DNA from: Kribbella jiaozuonensis
GTDB lineage: Bacteria > Actinomycetota > Actinomycetes > Propionibacteriales > Kribbellaceae
DNA length: 64,000 nt
Assembly: GCF_005233875.1 (NCBI RefSeq)
Contig: NZ_SZPZ01000001.1
Location: 496,001-560,000 of the forward strand
Direction of reading: 5' to 3'
The notes below the pieces were generated by a model. The model did no database searches. It was not told the origin of the DNA and was given only the letters and a program-made list of their open reading frames with translations. Below, in pieces: positions 48,773 to 56,809 of this stretch (positions are counted from its first letter, which is position 1; each line of letters opens with the position of its first letter). The position numbers and the translations under genes were made by a program.

Positions 48773-48890
48773 CGTCCTCCCCCGCACACCAGGCGCAGCG
48801 GGGGAGGACGCAGGGCCCGCCTCCGCAGACCAGGCGCAGCGGCGGCGGGACCTACGCCGGCCCCACAACCAGGCGCAGTGAGTGCCGGCG
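48773..48890. repeat. Three consecutive hairpins with one conserved loop sequence
   Basis: ACCAGGCGCAG occurs three times (48788-48798, 48829-48839, 48868-48878), 39-41 nt apart, each time in the loop of a hairpin. Hairpin 1 has a perfect 12-bp stem (48773-48784 with 48799-48810). Hairpin 2 has 12 pairs and two mismatches (48812-48825 with 48840-48853). Hairpin 3 has a 7-bp outer stem (48855-48861 with 48884-48890). The stems differ in sequence while the loops agree, pointing to an RNA recognised through its loops. No coding frame explains it. Confidence 0.65.
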
Positions 48891-48942
48891 GACCGGGTCC
48901 ATTCGGCGGAGGCATCCGTCGGGTGGGCCCGGTCACCCTTTT
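48891..48942 (+). terminator. Terminator-like hairpin with T-run
   Basis: GACCGGG (48891-48897) pairs with CCCGGTC (48928-48934), followed by ACCCTTTTCT. It would end a plus-strand transcript through the tandem hairpins and abuts the stop of the convergent hemerythrin gene. Confidence 0.5.
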
Positions 48943-49596
48943 CTAGTGGGGTTCGTCCTCCTGCGGGATCGCCGTCCCGTACAGGTAATGCGACAACGCG
49001 GAGTCGCGCTTGGGGTGCGCGTGGTACTTGATCGGCACCACCCGTCCCTCGGCGCTGTCCCACGCGGTGTCGGCCATCCGCCACATCCGGTGAGCGATCC
49101 GGCCGGCCATGCCGGTGTGCGGCGAGGACGGGTGTGCGCGGGTGGGCGCGACCTCCTCAGCCTCCAGCAGGTCCTCGGTCAGCGTGTTCACGTCCGCGCC
49201 GTCGAGCTGCTCACAGATCTGCCGGCTGTACGTCGCCTCCATCTGCTCGTGCTGCCCGAGCAGCCGGTCGATGTGCTGCCACAGGTCGTCGTGCTGGAGA
49301 TCGACGAAGCGACTGTCGCCGTACTGCCGTCCTTTGAGGAAGCGCAGTGAGCGCTCCAGTTCCTTGGCGTTGCCGACGTACCTGGTGACCATGCCTGCGC
49401 CGTCGGGGAGACGTCGGACGTGCGGGAGGAGCACGTCTTCTGCAGCGGCCAGGTGTTGTGCGGCGATGGCGTAGAACCGGTCCGTCTGATGCCTTTGCTC
49501 GGGGTGGGCCGCATCCAAATGATGCGCCGGCTCGGCCAGCTCCCGGATCTTCGCGTGTTCGTAGGTCAGGGCCAATTCGAGCGTCGAAGCGGTCAT
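48943..49596 (-). CDS. Hemerythrin HHE-domain protein
   Basis: Protein of 217 aa with a helical hemerythrin-like domain. Candidate iron ligands are His in YEHAKIRELAEPAHHLD, in IAAQHLAAAEDVLLPHVRRL and in GQHEQMEATY. The C-terminal part after residue 150 is polar and may be a separate tail. Such proteins bind a di-iron site and may handle O2, NO or redox stress. The ATG at 49596 has an ideal GGAGGTGG site 5 nt upstream; the longer frame lacks one. A SigB/SigF-like promoter may precede it. Confidence 0.82.
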   Translation of the reverse strand: MTASTLELALTYEHAKIRELAEPAHHLDAAHPEQRHQTDRFYAIAAQHLAAAEDVLLPHVRRLPDGAGMVTRYVGNAKELERSLRFLKGRQYGDSRFVDLQHDDLWQHIDRLLGQHEQMEATYSRQICEQLDGADVNTLTEDLLEAEEVAPTRAHPSSPHTGMAGRIAHRMWRMADTAWDSAEGRVVPIKYHAHPKRDSALSHYLYGTAIPQEDEPH

Positions 49597-49628
49597 CTCA
49601 ACCACCTCCAGAGGGTCTCTTCCAGCGT

Positions 49629-49653
49629 GTGCCCATTCCCGCCGGAGCGCAAC
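49629..49653 (-). promoter_or_regulatory. Candidate SigB/SigF-type promoter for the hemerythrin gene
   Basis: On the minus strand GTTG (49653-49650) is separated by 15 nt from GGGCAC (49634-49629), close to the GTTT-N14-16-GGGTAT pattern. It gives a leader of about 30 nt to the ATG at 49596. Support is by pattern only. Confidence 0.3.
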
Positions 49654-49699
49654 CACCCCACCCCGCTCCGTAACCTTCCGGCAAGGGATCCCTTACGAC

Positions 49700-49734
49700 G
49701 AAGCGCCCGCCGTAAGGGGTGCGGCGGGCGCTTC
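49700..49734. terminator. 13-bp stem hairpin downstream of the aldo/keto reductase
   Basis: GAAGCGCCCGCCG (49700-49712) pairs perfectly with CGGCGGGCGCTTC (49722-49734) around a 9-nt loop. It lies 22 nt past the reductase stop. An AAGGGATCCCTT palindrome precedes it at 49683-49694. Confidence 0.75.
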
Positions 49735-49755
49735 GGGCTGGTGATGTGCGGCTGG

Positions 49756-50790
49756 TCAGCCGTCCGAGCTCTTCTTCCAGAGGTTGATGCCGGCTTCCAC
49801 GGCATCGGCGTCGATGGCCTCGAGCTCCTCGGGCGAGAACTTCAGGTTGCGGACCGTCGCCAGGTTGTCCTCGAGCTGGGCGACGCTGGAGGCGCCGATC
49901 AGCGCGCTGGTGACGCGGTCGTCGCGAAGCGTCCAGGCGAGCGCCAGCTGCGCGACGGACTGACCGCGCTCCTTGGCGATCTCGCTCAGGGCGCGGACGT
50001 GCTTGAGGGTGTCCTCGGTCAGCGAGTCCGGGTTGAGCGACTTGCCCTGCGCCGCGCGGGAGTCGGCCGGGATGCCGTCCAGGTAGCGGTCCGTGAGCAC
50101 GCCCTGCGCCAGCGGCGAGAACGCGATCACGCCGACGCCGAGCTCACCGACGGCGTCGAGGAGGTCTTCCTCGATCCAGCGGTTCAGCATCGAGTACGAC
50201 GGCTGGTGGATCAGCAGCGGCGTACCGAGCTCGCCCAGGATCCGGGCCGCCTCGCGGGTCCGGTCCGCGGAGTACGAAGAGATACCGGCGTACAGCGCCT
50301 TGCCGGAGCGGACTGCCGCGTCGAGCGCACCCATCGTCTCCTCGAGCGGGGTGTCGGGGTCGAACCGGTGCGAGTAGAAGATGTCGACGTAGTCCAGGCC
50401 CATCCGGCTCAACGACTGGTCGAGCGAGGCGAGCAGGTACTTCCGCGAGCCGCCACCCTGACCGTACGGCCCCGGCCACATGTCGTACCCGGCCTTGGTC
50501 GAGATGATCAGCTCGTCGCGGTACTTGGTGAAGTCGCGCGCGAAGTGCGTCCCGAAGTTGGTCTCGGCCGAGCCGTAGGGCGGGCCGTAGTTGTTCGCCA
50601 GGTCGAAGTGCGTGACGCCGAGATCGAACGCCCGCCGCAGAATGTCGCGCTGCGTCACGAACGGCTTGTCGTCGCCGAAGTTGTGCCACAACCCCAGCGA
50701 GATCGCCGGCAACTGCAGCCCGCTCCGCCCGGTCCGCCGGTAACTCATCTGGTCGTCATACCGACCCTCAGCCGCCACATAATCAGTCAC
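49756..50790 (-). CDS. YghZ-like aldo/keto reductase
   Basis: NADPH-dependent aldo/keto reductase of 344 aa resembling E. coli YghZ, an L-glyceraldehyde-3-phosphate reductase. Catalytic residues are visible as Asp and Tyr in FDLANNYGPPYG, Lys in ISTKAGYDMWPGPYG and His in IFYSHRFD. SLGLWHNFGD near the start is typical of the YghZ branch. The GTG at 50790 gives the short N-terminal extension (ERYDxM-like) found in that branch; the frame upstream of it is open but non-homologous. It likely detoxifies aldehydes. A terminator follows. Confidence 0.88.
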   Translation of the reverse strand: MTDYVAAEGRYDDQMSYRRTGRSGLQLPAISLGLWHNFGDDKPFVTQRDILRRAFDLGVTHFDLANNYGPPYGSAETNFGTHFARDFTKYRDELIISTKAGYDMWPGPYGQGGGSRKYLLASLDQSLSRMGLDYVDIFYSHRFDPDTPLEETMGALDAAVRSGKALYAGISSYSADRTREAARILGELGTPLLIHQPSYSMLNRWIEEDLLDAVGELGVGVIAFSPLAQGVLTDRYLDGIPADSRAAQGKSLNPDSLTEDTLKHVRALSEIAKERGQSVAQLALAWTLRDDRVTSALIGASSVAQLEDNLATVRNLKFSPEELEAIDADAVEAGINLWKKSSDG

Positions 50791-50890
50791 GAAACCACAG
50801 TCTGCCCCATCCCCAACCATTCGCAAACCCCTTGTTTTCAAGCAGAAACCGCGCAACTGACACCAAGAACCCCACCTTCTTGATCGGTGG

Positions 50891-51777
50891 TCAGGTGAGC
50901 TCGGCCCAGGGAGTGGGCGGGGTGGTGGTGAAGAAGTGAAGGATGTTGAGAAGGCGGCTCGCGGTCGGGGCGGTCCAGTGGCGTTGGTCCGGCCAGGGTG
51001 AGGCCGGAAGTTTGGCGAGGGCCCACGAGAGGTGGAACCAGAGGATCGCGGCGGCCAGGTCTTCCTCGGAGTCGGGGGATTGTCGGGCGTAGACGGGCAG
51101 GAGCTTGGCCACCTGGGTGAGCGGCAGCTTGGCGAACTCCATGGCGCGCGGGGCCCAGGAGGCGTCACCCCAGTCGATGAGCGCGCGGAGCTCGTTGCCG
51201 GGGCCGGCGAGAAGGTTGTGCGCGGCAACGTCTCCGTGGATGAGTACCTTGGGTCCGCTGTCGTCGAAGCGCTCCGCGAGCCGCGTGAACCAACCGGTCA
51301 ACCAGCTTGCTGTCGCCGGATCCACATACCCACGGGTCGCGAGGTCGTCGACCGTCCGCCACGGATCCCCCCAGTCATCCTCCGGCACCCCAGGAATCAC
51401 CAAGGTGGGGTCAGGAGTGTGGTGGAGCTGGTGGAGGCGGGCTAGTTCGTTGGCCAGGGTGGTGGGGGCTTCGGTTGGTTCGGCGCCGTGGATGCGTTCC
51501 ATCACGACGTACGGGGCGGGGAGGAGGCGGTGGGTTTCGTCGTACTCGACGATTTCGGGGGTCAGTACGCCGACCAGTCGGGCGGCGGGGACGACGTGGG
51601 TTTCTTTGCGGAGGTCGTCCTCGTAGCCGGGGGGGAGGCGCGGAGGAACAGGTCGTCGCCGAGGATGAAAGCGCGGTTGGCCACGCCGCCCGGGACCTCT
51701 TTCACGTGTTCGGCGTCGATGCCGTGGCGGCGGGCGACAGTGGTCACCTGGTGCAGGAAATCGTGATGCTCGGGCAA
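50891..51777 (-). pseudogene. Frameshifted aminoglycoside phosphotransferase-family gene
   Basis: APH-fold kinase-like gene broken by one missing base. The N-terminal part reads from a TTG at 51777 (GGAGAAG 5 nt upstream) through GGVANRAFILGDDLFLR. The continuation with the catalytic HGDVAAHN loop and LIDWGDASWA is in another frame and ends at 50891. One added C in the C7 tract (G7 on the plus strand, 51629-51635) joins them, and the total length then becomes 888 nt, exactly 296 codons. It may be a sequencing error, a recent mutation or a phase-variable switch. The substrate is unknown. Confidence 0.75.
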
Positions 51778-51864
51778 TCCACTTCTCCGTCGCGCGCGGG
51801 AGTCGCCGGCCGGATCCGCGAGGCGGGGTGGGGCGGCATCCACCGAGTTTGATGTACTGCGGGC

Positions 51865-52488
51865 GTGCGTGTCGATGTAGATCCGGAGACCGTCGGGCGA
51901 CGAGAGTTCTACGCGCTGCTGAACTCTGTGGTGGTGCCGCGACCGATCGCGTGGGTGTCGAGCCGCTCGGCCGACGGTGTGCTGAACCTCGCGCCGCACT
52001 CGTTCTTCACCGTCTCGTCTGTCAGGCCGCCGATGGTGCAGTTCACTTCCGTCGGTCGGAAGGACAGCCTCAACAACGTCGAGGCGACCGGCGAGTTCGT
52101 GGTGAACTTCGCCGCGGAGCCCCTGTACGAGCAGGTGAACGCGTCCGGGACGAACTTCCCGCCGGAGGTCTCCGAGTTCGAGGCGATCGGCGTCACCACC
52201 GAACCGTCGCGAACGGTTTCCGTCCCACGGGTCGCGGAGTCGCCGGTCGCGATCGAATGCACGCTGCACACCACCCTCGAACTCGGCGACTGCACCCTCG
52301 TGATCGGTCAGGTCCGGCAGATCGCGATCGACGCCGCCATGATGGACGGCGATCACCCCGAGGTACGCCGACTCCGCCCGCTCGCCCGGCTCGGTAAGGA
52401 CGAGTGGAGCACGCTCGGCGAGGTCCGCTCGATCACGCGCATCCGCCACTCCGACTGGCCTGGTCATTTCACACCTCCTGGTAGCTGA
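51865..52488 (+). CDS. Flavin reductase-like FMN-binding protein
   Basis: Protein of 207 aa with the FMN-binding split-barrel fold. PRPIAWVSSRSADGVLNLAPHSFFTVSS near residue 25 and GEFVVNFAAEPLYEQVN are typical of the flavoredoxin/DIM6 type of flavin reductase domain. It binds FMN and may reduce free flavin or a small substrate. The start is a GTG at 51865. It is divergent from the frameshifted phosphotransferase. No partner monooxygenase is next to it. Confidence 0.82.
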   Translation: MRVDVDPETVGRREFYALLNSVVVPRPIAWVSSRSADGVLNLAPHSFFTVSSVRPPMVQFTSVGRKDSLNNVEATGEFVVNFAAEPLYEQVNASGTNFPPEVSEFEAIGVTTEPSRTVSVPRVAESPVAIECTLHTTLELGDCTLVIGQVRQIAIDAAMMDGDHPEVRRLRPLARLGKDEWSTLGEVRSITRIRHSDWPGHFTPPGS

Positions 52489-52521
52489 ACAGTTCGAGTT
52501 AGTTGCTCATGGCACCTGTCG

Positions 52522-53475
52522 TCACCGCGACCTCGACGGCAGCTCCGACGTGGCCAAGACCTTGGTGAGCGTTTCGAGCTCAGAGGACAACCGCAGCGGC
52601 GTGTAGTCCGGCGACACGGTGGTCGCCGGTAGCCAACGGAAGTCCGGCGTCACCATGAAGACCTCGGGCGACAGCGGTCCGGGGTCGTGGGCGTGGCTCC
52701 GGGCCGCGACGTTGAGCAGCAGACCCAGAGCCGGGATGAGCGACAGGTCCCGGATCACGTGCAGCATGAGCGTGTCTCGGGCCGGCACTGCCGCGAGGAC
52801 GCCGTGTGGTGCATGCTCCACGTGCAGCGACTCGCGCAGAACGGTATCGAGAACGAGTGCCCGCGACGCCGCGAACGGCGTCCCGGTGACGAAGTCGACC
52901 TGTAGATCCTCGTGTTCGACGTGCTCGACGTGGTCGGTCATCCTGCGGAGGTTGGCGAGGCCGAACCGCTCGGCCTCGGACCAGGTGATGCCCATATCGG
53001 CCGGCTCGAGGAACATGGTCACGATCCCGTCGTCGGTCGTGGACGGAACGGACAGCAGACCGGGCAGGAAGTCGGGCCGGTCGGCGGTCCAGCCGGGCGG
53101 CAGCGCGTCGCGGGGGACGAGACGCTGGATCAACTCGCGCTCGGGATCTGTCGGTGGTGTCGGTGGACCTTGCCGGAGTTGCTCCAGCAGTTGGTCGAAG
53201 TGCTCCTCGACGAGCACCGGCCAGCTGTCCTCGTCGAACTGGGCGACGATGCGGGCGAGGTTGCTCAGACCGAGCACCGGATTGTCGGCGGAGCGATCCG
53301 CCGGGACCAGGGCCGCGCCGCCCTGGTAGGCGAGATCGAGCCCGAGCTCGGCCGCGGTGGACAGGGCGAGCTGAACGAGTCGGGTGGCTTGTCGGCGGGA
53401 CAGTGGGGTCAGGATCGGGTCGGGACGGTCGGAGTTGTTGCCCTGGGCATATTCGGTGGCTGCGTCGATGGTCAT
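52522..53475 (-). CDS. Conserved hypothetical protein
   Basis: Soluble protein of 317 aa without signal peptide or membrane segment. It has an ATP-independent-looking alpha/beta composition with LSNLARIVAQFDEDSWPVLVEEHFDQLLEQL in the N-terminal third and a middle section on FLPGLLSVPSTTDDGIVTMF. A His/Asp/Glu-rich stretch HVEHVEHEDLQVDFVTGTP occurs near residue 185 and might bind metal. AAGGAGG before the ATG at 53475 fixes the start; the frame is open about 100 codons further. I do not recognise the family. Confidence 0.6.
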   Translation of the reverse strand: MTIDAATEYAQGNNSDRPDPILTPLSRRQATRLVQLALSTAAELGLDLAYQGGAALVPADRSADNPVLGLSNLARIVAQFDEDSWPVLVEEHFDQLLEQLRQGPPTPPTDPERELIQRLVPRDALPPGWTADRPDFLPGLLSVPSTTDDGIVTMFLEPADMGITWSEAERFGLANLRRMTDHVEHVEHEDLQVDFVTGTPFAASRALVLDTVLRESLHVEHAPHGVLAAVPARDTLMLHVIRDLSLIPALGLLLNVAARSHAHDPGPLSPEVFMVTPDFRWLPATTVSPDYTPLRLSSELETLTKVLATSELPSRSR

Positions 53476-53602
53476 CGTGGTCCTCCTTCTCGGCAGAGAA
53501 AGTACGAGGATCGGGCCTCGCCGGAGACCGTGATTCCGAACCTGTGGACAACTCCCGGGGGATACTCTGCGCAGACCCATCAGGGAGCCCGAAGGAGCCT
53601 GT

Positions 53603-54127
53603 ATGTCCAGCAGCCCGTCGTCGCGGCCGACCTCCGAGACCCGGCTGTCGCTGTCGCACATCACCGCGCAGAACGAGACCAACCTGCTCGGCACCGTGCA
53701 CGGTGGCGTGATCATGACGCTGGTCGACTCGGTCGCAGGCGTCGTCGCGGCCCGGCATTCGGGCGGGGCCGCCGTCACCGCGTCAATGGACGAGATGGTG
53801 TTCCTCGTCCCGGTGCGGGTCGGGGACGTCGTGCATTTCAGCGGTCAGGTGAACTGGACCGGGCGCAGTTCGATGGAGGTCGGCGTACGGATCACCGCGG
53901 ATCGGTGGGACGCGGTGGGTCCGCAGGTGCATGTTGCCTCGGCGTACCTGGTGTTCGTCGCGGTGGACGAGGAGGGCAAGCCGCGCGAGGTGCCGCAGGT
54001 CGTGCCGGTGACCGACGAGGACCGGCGACGGTTGCGTGAGGCCGAGATCCGGCGGAGTCACCGGCTGGCCCGCCGCGCCGCCATCATCGCCTCCCGCGAA
54101 CAAGCGGACGAGGAAGGCGAACAATGA
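53603..54127 (+). CDS. Acyl-CoA thioesterase, hotdog fold
   Basis: Thioesterase of 174 aa similar to cytosolic acyl-CoA hydrolases of the YciA/BACH type. The N-terminal NETNLLGTVHGGVIMTLVDSVAGVVAARH contains the conserved N-x-GxxHGG loop and the Asp of the hotdog active site. The C-terminal tail is basic and helical (RRSHRLARRAAIIASREQADEEGE). It should hydrolyse medium- or long-chain acyl-CoA. Its stop overlaps the ion channel gene's ATG by 4 nt. Confidence 0.9.
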   Translation: MSSSPSSRPTSETRLSLSHITAQNETNLLGTVHGGVIMTLVDSVAGVVAARHSGGAAVTASMDEMVFLVPVRVGDVVHFSGQVNWTGRSSMEVGVRITADRWDAVGPQVHVASAYLVFVAVDEEGKPREVPQVVPVTDEDRRRLREAEIRRSHRLARRAAIIASREQADEEGEQ

Positions 54128-54786
54128 CGCTCGTCGGCAGCGCCCGGCGGAACCCGTCGGCCGTGCTGCTCATCGTGCAGTTGCTCGGTGTCCTGATCTA
54201 CCCGGCGATGGAAGGATCGCGGCCGGGTCGGGTCGCGTTCGAGATCCTCGGCATCGTCGTACTCGTGCTCGCGGTCTTCTCGGTCCGCTCGACGCCAGGG
54301 CTCACCTGGGTCAGCATCTGCCTGGGCATCCCGGCCGTAGCGCTCTCGCTGCTCGATGCGTTCGACCCGACCGATCCGGTGGTCGCGATCTCCGCCGTAC
54401 TGCATGCCGCGTTCTACTTCTACGCGGCGTACAGCCTGCTCCGCTACATGTTGTCCGACCATGACGTCAGCGTCGACGAGCTGTTCGCGACCGGCGCGAC
54501 GTTCACGTTGGTGGCCTGGGGTTTCGCCTACTTGTACGTGTTCGTCCAGGTCCTCGTTCCGGAAAGCTTCACCGCGGCTGTTGCTCCGAGCAACGATCGT
54601 ACGTGGATGGAGCTGCTGTTCCTGAGCTTCACGACGCTCTCCAGCACCGGCCTGAGCGATGTCGTCCCGATCACATCGTGGGGCCGCTCGGTAGTGATGA
54701 TCGAGCAGCTAGCCGGTCTCGGATACGTCGCCATGGTCGTGTCCCGCCTGGTCGGTCTCACTCTCACGAAGCGCACCAACAACTAG
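54124..54786 (+). CDS. Ion channel-fold membrane protein with a divergent filter
   Basis: Protein of 220 aa with about six hydrophobic segments. The last two flank a pore loop, LLFLSFTTLSSTGLSDVVPIT, at the position of the K+ channel filter. The usual TVGYGD motif reads SSTGLSD, so classical K+ selectivity is unlikely. The four earlier helices form a small membrane domain. It is co-translated with the thioesterase gene by an ATGA overlap, an unexpected pairing. It overlaps the convergent tetR gene by 4 nt. Confidence 0.72.
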   Translation: MTLVGSARRNPSAVLLIVQLLGVLIYPAMEGSRPGRVAFEILGIVVLVLAVFSVRSTPGLTWVSICLGIPAVALSLLDAFDPTDPVVAISAVLHAAFYFYAAYSLLRYMLSDHDVSVDELFATGATFTLVAWGFAYLYVFVQVLVPESFTAAVAPSNDRTWMELLFLSFTTLSSTGLSDVVPITSWGRSVVMIEQLAGLGYVAMVVSRLVGLTLTKRTNN

Positions 54787-55403
54787 ACCCGAGGCCACCC
54801 GGCCAGCAGATCGGCTGCTGCTCGCGCGGCAACCTCCGGCGCTTCGGTCATCGCGGCGACCCGATAGCTGACGAGCGCGCCCTCGTGGAGCAGCAGCAAA
54901 CGATCAGCCAGCTCACCCGGATCGGCAAGCCCGGCCGCTCGCGCCTGCGCCTCGAACTCGGACCGCATCCACCGCTTCTGGCCCACGATCACCGGCATGG
55001 CCGGATGGTCCGGCGCAGCCAGCTCCACGCTCGCGTTGATGAACCCGCACCCGTTGCGCGACCCGGCAAGCCAGTCCGTCAGCGCCGCGAACAACGCCAG
55101 GATCAGCTCTTCGGGAGTCGCCGGCTGCCGCTCGGTCAGCTGCTCGTCGAGGAACAAATGCCAGGCGCGATCCCGCTCCTCGAGGTACGCCGCGATCAGC
55201 CGGTCCTTCGATCCGAACCGGTCGTACAACGTCTTCTTGGTCACGTCCGCCGCGGCAGCGATCGCATCGACCCCGACCGTCCGGATGCCCTGCTCGTAGA
55301 ACAGCGTCGACGCGGCCGCGAGGATGCGCTCCCCGGCGGGGGTCAACCGGGGCGCCGCACGCACCTGGCGGTCCACGATCAGTCTCACCTGCTGGTCAAG
55401 CAT
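54783..55403 (-). CDS. TetR-family repressor
   Basis: Regulator of 206 aa. The helix-turn-helix is in ILAAASTLFYEQGIRTVGVDAIAAAADVTKKTLYDRFGSKDRLIAAYLEE. The C-terminal domain has DWLAGSRNGCGFINASVELA and LLLLHEGALV, typical of a subgroup that controls efflux or catabolic genes. The ATG at 55403 is the natural start; the frame continues upstream into the DMT gene. It is divergent from the DMT exporter with a short operator region between, so the exporter is its likely target. Confidence 0.9.
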   Translation of the reverse strand: MLDQQVRLIVDRQVRAAPRLTPAGERILAAASTLFYEQGIRTVGVDAIAAAADVTKKTLYDRFGSKDRLIAAYLEERDRAWHLFLDEQLTERQPATPEELILALFAALTDWLAGSRNGCGFINASVELAAPDHPAMPVIVGQKRWMRSEFEAQARAAGLADPGELADRLLLLHEGALVSYRVAAMTEAPEVAARAAADLLAGWPRV

Positions 55404-55427
55404 ACTGACAGTATACCGACCGGTGTG
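55402..55427. promoter_or_regulatory. Double TetR operator between tetR and the DMT gene
   Basis: ATACTG-A-CAGTAT (55402-55414) is a perfect palindrome that begins at the tetR start codon. It is followed by TATACCGACCGGTGTG (55412-55427), in which ACCG-AC-CGGT is the core common in TetR-family sites. The two overlap by 3 bp and cover the whole 39-nt divergent spacer. Confidence 0.65.
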
Positions 55428-55442
55428 GTTACTCTCGCAGAC

Positions 55443-56402
55443 ATGACGACCAACAAGGCGCTCACCCTGGCGGCCGGAGCCGGGTTCGTCGTGTTCTGGA
55501 GCTGCGGCTTCATCGGCGCCCGGTGGGGTACGCAGTACACGAACGCGTTCGACCTGCTTGCCTGGCGGTTCCTCGTCGCGGGCGCGATCGCCGCTGCGAT
55601 CCTGGCGATCAGGCGACCGCGGATCTCCCGCAGGGATCTCGCGACCCAGATCTCGATGGCCTTCCTGACCCAGTTCGTCTACCTCGGTCTGATCTTCACC
55701 GGTATCGACCACGGGATCACAGCCGGCGTCACCGCGCTGATCGGATCGCTGCAGCCGCTGGTGATCGCGACCGTCGCCGGCCCGCTGCTGGACGAACGCG
55801 TCAGCCAACGCCAATGGCTCGGTCTGGTGCTGGGCCTCGCCGGTGTGGGCTTGGTTGTCGCCGACGACCTCGGTGCCGGGCATGGGTCGCCGCTGTTGTT
55901 CCTGCTCCCGATCGGTGGGCTCCTCGGTCTCGTCGCAGGCACCTGCCTGGAGCGCTCTCGCAAGCCGAGTACGAGATCTCTGGATGCGCTGGCCGTGCAG
56001 AGCCTCGTGTCAGCTGTCCTCTTCACAGCCTTGGCCATCTCGACCCACAGGATGACTGTTCCGCAGCAGCCCGGCTTCTACGGCGCGGTGCTGTGGTTGG
56101 TGTTACTGGCGACCGGTGGTGGCTGGGGCCTGTACCTCGTCAACCTCAAACTCTCCGGCGCAACCCGCATCAGCTCGCTGCTCTATCTGGTCCCTCCGAC
56201 CACGATGGTGTTCGCGTTCCTGCTCTTCCACGAGACCATCGGCGCGCTCGCCGTCGCAGGCATGCTGGTTTGTGCGGTCGCCGTGCTGCTGATCCGGATC
56301 GGTGAACAAGTACGCTGCGGGGATGGCGGAGACCCGGTGGCTGGACCAACGAGAAGCACAGGCCTGGCGCGCGTACATCGCGGCGCAACGAGTAGTGAGT
56401 AG
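55443..56402 (+). CDS. DMT/EamA-family transporter
   Basis: Drug/metabolite transporter of 319 aa with ten hydrophobic helices in two EamA repeats. It starts ALTLAAGAGFVVFWSCGFIGARWG, and the second repeat has GGGWGLYLVNLKLSGATRISSLLYLVPPTTMVFAFLLFHE. It is an exporter of small metabolites or drugs under the divergent TetR. The last 37 residues after the final helix are polar and are encoded in the region that also codes for the start of MarR. That 100-nt overlap makes the annotated stop or a possible frameshift worth checking. Confidence 0.85.
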   Translation: MTTNKALTLAAGAGFVVFWSCGFIGARWGTQYTNAFDLLAWRFLVAGAIAAAILAIRRPRISRRDLATQISMAFLTQFVYLGLIFTGIDHGITAGVTALIGSLQPLVIATVAGPLLDERVSQRQWLGLVLGLAGVGLVVADDLGAGHGSPLLFLLPIGGLLGLVAGTCLERSRKPSTRSLDALAVQSLVSAVLFTALAISTHRMTVPQQPGFYGAVLWLVLLATGGGWGLYLVNLKLSGATRISSLLYLVPPTTMVFAFLLFHETIGALAVAGMLVCAVAVLLIRIGEQVRCGDGGDPVAGPTRSTGLARVHRGATSSE

Positions 56403-56808
56403 CCGCATCGAGCAACAGCTGCAACGCGACGCCGGAATCCCGCACACGTACTACGAGATCCTGGTCCGGCTGTCCGAGGCGCCGGGCAACCGGCTGCGGA
56501 TGAGTGAGCTCGCGGTGGCGACCCAAGGTTCGCGCAGCCGACTGTCGCACGCGGTCAACCGGCTCGAGCAGAACGGCTGGGTCAAGCGCGAGGGCATCGA
56601 GTCCGACCGTCGCGGCCAGGTCGCGATCCTCACCGAGCTCGGACGGCAGAAGCTGATCGACACGGCCCCCGGTCACGTCGAGGAGGTGCGCAAGTCGATC
56701 TTCGACGCACTGACCCCGGAGCAGGTCGAGCACCTGTACGACGTGTGCGCGACCCTGGCCCGGCATTCCGGGGACACCGTCGACCGCGCCGCCTGGGAGC
56801 GAAACTGA
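56302..56808 (+). CDS. MarR-family regulator
   Basis: Winged-helix regulator of 168 aa. DNA-binding motifs are RLRMSELAVATQGSRSRLSHAVNRLEQNGWVKRE and SDRRGQVAILTELGRQ. The N-terminal helix REAQAWRAYIAAQRVVSSRIEQQLQRDAG is typical. The GTG at 56302 overlaps the DMT gene by 101 nt; an ATG seven codons later at 56323 reduces this only slightly. It may control the DMT exporter or the following lipoprotein gene, whose ATG is 1 nt past its stop. Confidence 0.88.
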   Translation: MNKYAAGMAETRWLDQREAQAWRAYIAAQRVVSSRIEQQLQRDAGIPHTYYEILVRLSEAPGNRLRMSELAVATQGSRSRLSHAVNRLEQNGWVKREGIESDRRGQVAILTELGRQKLIDTAPGHVEEVRKSIFDALTPEQVEHLYDVCATLARHSGDTVDRAAWERN

Positions 56809-56809
56809 G

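Noticed and set aside
48788..48878. Three spaced repeats as a possible CRISPR array
   Set aside because: Repeats of 11 nt are too short, the spacers form the stems of hairpins with the repeats in the loops, and there are no cas genes.
50862..50882. CAAGAA-N7-TTCTTG hairpin as terminator of the phosphotransferase gene
   Set aside because: Only 6 bp, AT-rich and without a T-run; evidence is too weak to list.
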